A stretch of 64,000 bases of DNA from Algoriphagus pacificus. Its GTDB lineage: Bacteria; Bacteroidota; Bacteroidia; Cytophagales; Cyclobacteriaceae. Made by a program: the position numbers and the translations under genes. The stretch is taken from contig NZ_JAFKCU010000002.1 of the NCBI RefSeq assembly GCF_017254845.1, positions 248,001 through 312,000 on the forward strand, in the 5' to 3' direction. This document shows positions 60,297-64,000 of the stretch, one piece after another (positions within the stretch are counted from its first letter, which is position 1; each line of letters starts with the position of its first letter). Under the pieces are notes generated by a model. That model searched no databases. It had not been told where the DNA came from and was given only the letters and a program-made list of their open reading frames with translations.

Positions 60297-61056
60297 TGTC
60301 TTTGGGATATGCCGCCAGACAATTTTACCGCTCTACAAAAAACCAACTTTTGATTCTGCTTTAGTTTCCCAACTACTTTTCGGGGAATGCTATCAGGTGC
60401 AAGCCATCACTTCTGACCAGAATTGGTACAAGATTTTTCATGAAGACACCTCCTTAACCGGTTGGATTTCATCCAAATCCATCAAAACAATCACCCCTGT
60501 TGATTATGCAAGCTATATAGGTCAGGATTTTCAGGTTGTCACCAGTCCGATAGCTGTCATTGAATACTTGGGTACTAACCTCTACTTACTTCCCGGAAGC
60601 AGACTGCATTTTTCAGAAATGGAGCTATTTAACTGGCAGGATCATATAGGGTTTACAGGAACTTCCCGTAGTCATGCGCTAAAAGCAACCCGCGAAGAAT
60701 TGATTGACATTGCATTAAAATATATCAATGCCCCATATCAAGCAGGAGGAAGAAGTATTTTTGGATTGGACGAAATCAAATGCTTCGAATTGATTTATGC
60801 TGCAGCGGGCTATGATTGGAAAGCTGGAAAATTGCCAGGAAAAATGATCGATCCGGCACACATAATCCCGGGAGATTTGCTTATTTTCAGAGATATAGAA
60901 AGAAATATTTCACAATTGTCGATGTATTTGGGAGCGGAAGAGGTGTTGTGGATGGACGAAAAAATGAAAGTCTCAGACATTGATGAGTGGGAAACTCTGC
61001 AAAAAAACAAATCCAGTAAACAGTATGTTTTGGAAGGCAGATCAATTTTAATTTAG
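60289..61056 (+). CDS. NlpC/P60-like protein with lost catalytic residues
   Basis: I start at the TTG at 60289 ([20 protein letters not shown]), which overlaps smpB by 8 bp; an ATG at 60259 would overlap by 38 bp. An N-terminal SH3-like part ([29 protein letters not shown]) is followed by an NlpC/P60 fold ([34 protein letters not shown]). At the usual DCSGF position the sequence is DEIKCFE, so Cys is replaced by Glu (about residue 162, with a shifted Cys at 165); the HVGIYLG histidine is Gln (QLSMYLG); the IHAS-type histidine is Trp (VLWMDEK). It is therefore expected to bind, not hydrolyse, cell-wall peptides. No signal peptide is visible. Confidence 0.8.
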   Translation: MTDVFGICRQTILPLYKKPTFDSALVSQLLFGECYQVQAITSDQNWYKIFHEDTSLTGWISSKSIKTITPVDYASYIGQDFQVVTSPIAVIEYLGTNLYLLPGSRLHFSEMELFNWQDHIGFTGTSRSHALKATREELIDIALKYINAPYQAGGRSIFGLDEIKCFELIYAAAGYDWKAGKLPGKMIDPAHIIPGDLLIFRDIERNISQLSMYLGAEEVLWMDEKMKVSDIDEWETLQKNKSSKQYVLEGRSILI

Positions 61057-61057
61057 C

Positions 61058-61567
61058 ATGGAAAAAAGAGTATTGGTTTTGAATTTAGATCACTCACCTG
61101 TCGCGGTGGTTCCTGTTCAAAAAGCTATTGTCCTATTACTATTGGACAAGGCCAATATTCTTTCTACCTATGAGCTTCTAAAGATTCGGACGGTTAGTCG
61201 GAGTTTTGAATACCCGGCTGTGATTCGCTTGGTTTCCTATAAAAACATTCCCTATCGAGGGGTTTTACTGAATCGTTCCAATCTATTTAAGAGAGATAAC
61301 GGCGAGTGCCAATATTGTGGAAGTAAGAAACATCTCACGATTGATCATGTGATCCCTCGATCAAAAGGAGGGAAAACCAACTGGATGAATTTAGTCACAG
61401 CTTGTCATCGATGTAATGTCAACAAAGGAGATAAGTCTCCCGAGCAAGCAGGCTTAACTTTAAGAACTGCTCCTTTTAGGCCTACGCTTTCTTATTTCTT
61501 ATCTGAATACGCAGATAGAAATGCTGCTGAATGGCTACCATTTTTGGAAAGTAAAGTTGTCCAATAA
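61058..61567 (+). CDS. HNH endonuclease family protein
   Basis: The 169-residue protein has an N-terminal region (VLVLNLDHSPVAVVPVQKAIVLLLLDKA) followed by the zinc-bound HNH motif: CQYCGSKKHLTIDHVIPRSKGGKTNWMNLVTACHRCNVNKGDK, with the four cysteines and the His of DH. This short form is widespread in Bacteroidota and not part of a recognised restriction or retron unit; role likely DNA repair or recombination. It follows the pseudoenzyme gene by 1 bp. Confidence 0.9.
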   Translation: MEKRVLVLNLDHSPVAVVPVQKAIVLLLLDKANILSTYELLKIRTVSRSFEYPAVIRLVSYKNIPYRGVLLNRSNLFKRDNGECQYCGSKKHLTIDHVIPRSKGGKTNWMNLVTACHRCNVNKGDKSPEQAGLTLRTAPFRPTLSYFLSEYADRNAAEWLPFLESKVVQ

Positions 61568-61620
61568 CATTCTTGTGCCAAGAAGTCACGTTAGTTGACA
61601 ATTCAAAAGCTTGAATAAGC

Positions 61621-61652
61621 TTTGTTTAGGATTTTTTTGGCAGAATAATTGC
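61621..61652 (+). promoter_or_regulatory. Putative promoter of the exported-protein gene
   Basis: TTTG (61621-61624), a 21-bp spacer and TAATTGCC (61646-61653) approximate the -33/-7 consensus, 12 bp before the ATG at 61665. Confidence 0.4.
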
Positions 61653-61664
61653 CGCTGACCAGTC

Positions 61665-62120
61665 ATGAATTTATCATTTATATCCACCCTGTTTTTAGCT
61701 TTGGTGCTTGGCTTTAGCCAAATCCAATTTCAGGAACTGATAGGAAGCTGGCAATTAGTTGATTTTGATGGGATCAAAAAGATCAAGACCTCTCCAGAAT
61801 ATTTAAGTTCCAGTAAGGCTTTCAGAGCAGATTTGGAAGCGAAGATTAATTATAGATTGGAAAATACAGTCTATAAATTCATTCCTGGTGACAGTCTGAC
61901 CTACACTGATTATGTCAATAAAGAGATTGTTTTGCGCAAAGCGAAGATCGAATTAAGCGAGGACAATGTTTTGACTATTCAAGAAGGTAAAAATGTAAAA
62001 CAGGCAAAAATCATATCCTTTGATGGGAATAATCTAGTCATTGAGCCTATCGGCAAAGATGGAAAAAGTGGAGGGAAGTTGTTTTTTGAACGGATCGTCG
62101 AAAAGAAAGAAGAGAAGTAA
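61665..62120 (+). CDS. Exported lipocalin-like protein
   Basis: Signal peptide (LFLALVLGFSQIQFQ) followed by ~130 residues with LIGSWQLVDFDG, a start typical of lipocalin-like/DUF proteins, then alternating strands (YRLENTVYKFIPGDSLTYTDY, NVLTIQEGKNVKQAKIISFDGNNLVIEPI). A lysine-rich tail ends the protein. It is a single gene between its own promoter and a terminator. Ligand unknown. Confidence 0.65.
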   Translation: MNLSFISTLFLALVLGFSQIQFQELIGSWQLVDFDGIKKIKTSPEYLSSSKAFRADLEAKINYRLENTVYKFIPGDSLTYTDYVNKEIVLRKAKIELSEDNVLTIQEGKNVKQAKIISFDGNNLVIEPIGKDGKSGGKLFFERIVEKKEEK

Positions 62121-62139
62121 AATCCCCTTAGAATAAATT

Positions 62140-62174
62140 AAAAGCATATCTGAGCAATCGGATATGCTTTTTTT
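62140..62174 (+). terminator. Intrinsic terminator of the exported-protein gene
   Basis: AGCATATC/GATATGCT stem (62143-62150, 62161-62168) with a 10-base loop followed by TTTTTTATTTCG. Confidence 0.85.
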
Positions 62175-62211
62175 ATTTCGTGACTGTAAGGAAATAAACA
62201 GGATTAGGAAA

Positions 62212-62814
62212 TCAGATCTCCAACTTAAGTTGCCGGGGTAGAAGCTGGAAACTTTTGCGATGCCATAAACATCCACCATGCTGTTCTATACCCGAACGAT
62301 GGATTTTGGTGGGATATCCAGCATTCTTTTCCCAACCATAGTGTGGAAATTCCTCTGCTAGTTTTTCCATGAATTGATCTCGATAAACCTTCGCCAAAAT
62401 GGAAGCAGCCGCGATATTTGCATATTTACCGTCTCCCTTGATGACACATGTAAAAGGGATTTTCAACTCTGATCGGAAACGATTACCATCGATCAAAAGG
62501 TGTTCAGGAACTATTTCCAGTCCCTGAACAGCCCTTGTCATGGCCAAAAATGAGGCGTTTAGGATGTTGATTTTATCGATTTCTTCTACAGAGGCTTCAG
62601 CTACCTTCCAGGCAAGGGATTTATCTTTGATTTCCTCAATCAAATCTTCCCGCTGCTTTTTTCCAAGCTTTTTGGAATCATTTATCCAGGCATTTGAATA
62701 GTCTGGAGGGAGAATTACGGCTGCAGCGACAACAGGCCCTGCAAGACAGCCTCTTCCTACTTCATCACAACCCGCTTCGATTCGGTTAGCTTCTAAAAAG
62801 GGTTTTAGAGTCAT
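62212..62814 (-). CDS. rnhB: Ribonuclease HII
   Basis: The 200-residue enzyme removes ribonucleotides and RNA from DNA. It has the DEDD-type active site: EAGCDEVGRGCLAGPVVAAAVIL (the first Asp-Glu pair), HLLIDGNRF (Asp), and ASILAKVYRDQFMEKLA (Asp of the closing helix); HYGWEKNAGYPTKIHRSGIEQHG is the C-terminal family motif. It starts inside the last 29 bp of the upstream glycoside hydrolase gene, so it is probably coupled to it. Confidence 0.97.
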   Translation of the reverse strand: MTLKPFLEANRIEAGCDEVGRGCLAGPVVAAAVILPPDYSNAWINDSKKLGKKQREDLIEEIKDKSLAWKVAEASVEEIDKINILNASFLAMTRAVQGLEIVPEHLLIDGNRFRSELKIPFTCVIKGDGKYANIAAASILAKVYRDQFMEKLAEEFPHYGWEKNAGYPTKIHRSGIEQHGGCLWHRKSFQLLPRQLKLEI

Positions 62815-64000
62815 GTTCCTTGTCTTCTCTTATCTTGTAGTATTTGTGGATCATTTCTGCAACTAGGCCTGTCCAACCAGTTTGGTGGGAAGCGCCCAAG
62901 CCGAGTCCTGAGTCTCCATGGAAATACTCATAAAACAGGATATAATCCTTGAAATGGGGGTCTTCTTGAAACTTTTTATTCGTTCCGTAAACTGGTCTGT
63001 TTCCGTTTTTGTCTCGCATAAAGATCTTCATACATCGCAAAGAGAGCTCTTTGGCAATGATATCCATGGTCATATACCTTCCAGATCCTGTTGGATATTC
63101 GATCGAAAAATCTCCTCCATAATAGAAATCAAATTTCTTCAGAGATTCGATAATTAGATAATTTATCGGAAACCAGATTGGTCCTCTCCAGTTGGAATTT
63201 CCGCCAAACATAACTGTATCAGATTCGCCCGGAGTATATTTAATCGAAAGAACATCTCCCCCGATTTTCATGGCATATGGATTTTCCAGATGATATTTTG
63301 AAAGGGAACGGATTCCGAAATCACTCAGGAATTCATCAGAATCCAGCATTTTATGAAGAATGCTTTTCATGCGATGACCTCTCAAAAGAGAGAAGAGTCT
63401 TCTTTTGTCAAAGCCTGGTTGGATCCAACTGGATACCAAAGCAGCTAATTTTGGTTTTTCCCGAAGGAAGAATTCCAATCTCTTCTTGAATTCCGGTAAT
63501 TGATCAAAGAGATCTTCACGAATAGGTTCTACAGCAAATAAAGGAATCAAGCCCACGATGGATCGTACTTTCATCCTTTTGGATTCCTTGCCGGGAACGT
63601 GGAAGACATCGTAGAAGAAATTGTCCTCATCATCCCAAAGAGAAATTCCCTCTGCAGAAATATTACTCATCGCACCAGCGATGTAGAGAAAATGTTCTAA
63701 GAATTTGGTGGCGGTAAATTGATAAACCTTATTGCTTTCGCAGAGATCCAAACTGATTCTCAGGAGATTTAAAGAAAACATCGCCATCCAAGAAGTGGCA
63801 TCAGCTTGCTCTAATTTTCCCTGATACTTTTGTGCATGGCTTCTGTCAAAAACCGAGATGTTATCCAATCCCAAGAATCCACCTTCGAAGATATTCTGGC
63901 CATCACTGTCTTTTTGATTTACCCACCAGGTAAAATTGAGCATTAGTTTATGCAAAGCTCTTTCCAAAAACTCATAATCGCCGACTCCGTCATTTGCCTT
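62786..64000 (-). CDS. MGH1-like/GH63-type glycoside hydrolase, C-terminal part (cut by window edge)
   Basis: The minus-strand frame is open from the stop at 62786 to the window edge (404 codons), where it reads KANDGVGDYEFLERALHKLM; the internal Met of tool-derived starts is not a real start. The part seen is the (alpha/alpha)6 barrel of MGH1-like enzymes: FTWWVNQKD, GGFLGLDNISVFDRS, DATSWMAMFSLNLL, EGISLWDDEDNFFYDV, NWRGPIWFPINYLIIESL, GDSGLGLGASHQTGWTGL. Related enzymes hydrolyse alpha-glucosyl or mannosylglycerate-type substrates. The N-terminal half lies beyond the window. Followed by rnhB with overlap. Confidence 0.88.
   Translation of the reverse strand, partial: KANDGVGDYEFLERALHKLMLNFTWWVNQKDSDGQNIFEGGFLGLDNISVFDRSHAQKYQGKLEQADATSWMAMFSLNLLRISLDLCESNKVYQFTATKFLEHFLYIAGAMSNISAEGISLWDDEDNFFYDVFHVPGKESKRMKVRSIVGLIPLFAVEPIREDLFDQLPEFKKRLEFFLREKPKLAALVSSWIQPGFDKRRLFSLLRGHRMKSILHKMLDSDEFLSDFGIRSLSKYHLENPYAMKIGGDVLSIKYTPGESDTVMFGGNSNWRGPIWFPINYLIIESLKKFDFYYGGDFSIEYPTGSGRYMTMDIIAKELSLRCMKIFMRDKNGNRPVYGTNKKFQEDPHFKDYILFYEYFHGDSGLGLGASHQTGWTGLVAEMIHKYYKIREDKEHDSKTLFRS

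Noticed and set aside
61058-61567. HNH gene as part of an anti-phage defence system
   Set aside because: Its neighbours are smpB, a pseudoenzyme and a lipocalin-like protein. No methyltransferase, ATPase or reverse transcriptase is adjacent.

Overview
The window looks like a chromosomal segment of a Bacteroidota bacterium, most probably Cytophagales/Cyclobacteriaceae (Algoriphagus-like). The lineage evidence is a PorV-PorU pair of the type IX secretion system, a large adhesin ending in a gliding-type (type B) C-terminal sorting domain, LytTR/LytS signalling, several TonB- or beta-barrel-style envelope proteins, a textbook TTTG-N20-TAnnTTTG promoter in front of a tRNA, and the absence of obvious Shine-Dalgarno sequences. 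Genus-level placement is inference. I saw no prophage, integron or CRISPR array.

Layout. 1-3.1 kb: ABC exporter (permease cut by the window edge) divergent from a LytS/LytTR two-component pair. 3-11.1 kb: small metabolic and stress genes (tautomerase-like isomerase, Bor-like lipoprotein, DUF4386 protein, zinc-less quinone-reductase-like dehydrogenase, two Crp/Fnr regulators, NTF2-like protein, metal-dependent cyclase, transporter, GNAT, nitroreductase, VOC protein). Paired, oppositely oriented copies of an FNR-like 15-mer lie in two promoter regions here and suggest a small local regulon. 11.3-18.2 kb: membrane-anchored DJ-1/PfpI protein, a DMP19-MORN-TonB_C composite protein, and a 1046-residue secreted adhesin. 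18.2-18.9 kb: a decayed stretch with a TPR remnant, tRNA-Asn, two partial tRNA copies, two terminators and a strong promoter. 19-29.8 kb: molybdenum hydroxylase pair, CtlX, carbonic anhydrase, small proteins, purB, a ferredoxin-type reductase.

29.9-38.6 kb: an ECF sigma/anti-sigma/envelope-protein operon, an RNA-processing-like metallo-beta-lactamase, and a PadR-PspC module. 38.9-45.1 kb: porV-porU, translationally coupled. 45.2-51 kb: TVP38-like protein, a Cys/Met-metabolism PLP enzyme, a minus-strand run of small genes including an Arr-type rifampin ADP-ribosyltransferase, and a Y1 transposase preceded by a cluster of palindromes. 51-58.8 kb: a four-gene envelope/DNA-repair run (tamB, phr, smr, CHAD-like). 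58.8-64 kb: tsaD-smpB-pseudoenzyme-HNH run, a secreted protein, rnhB and a cut MGH1-like glycoside hydrolase.

How the genes work together: porV/porU would process and anchor cargo such as the type B adhesin at 15-18 kb; the sigma/anti-sigma operon and PadR-PspC module look like envelope stress circuits; tamB belongs to outer-membrane biogenesis; tsaD, smpB, rnhB and purB are housekeeping. The observations that look least routine are the FNR-like site pairs, the interrupted tRNA copies, the palindrome-rich lead of the transposase, the NlpC/P60 protein that has lost all three catalytic positions, and the DMP19-MORN-TonB_C fusion.
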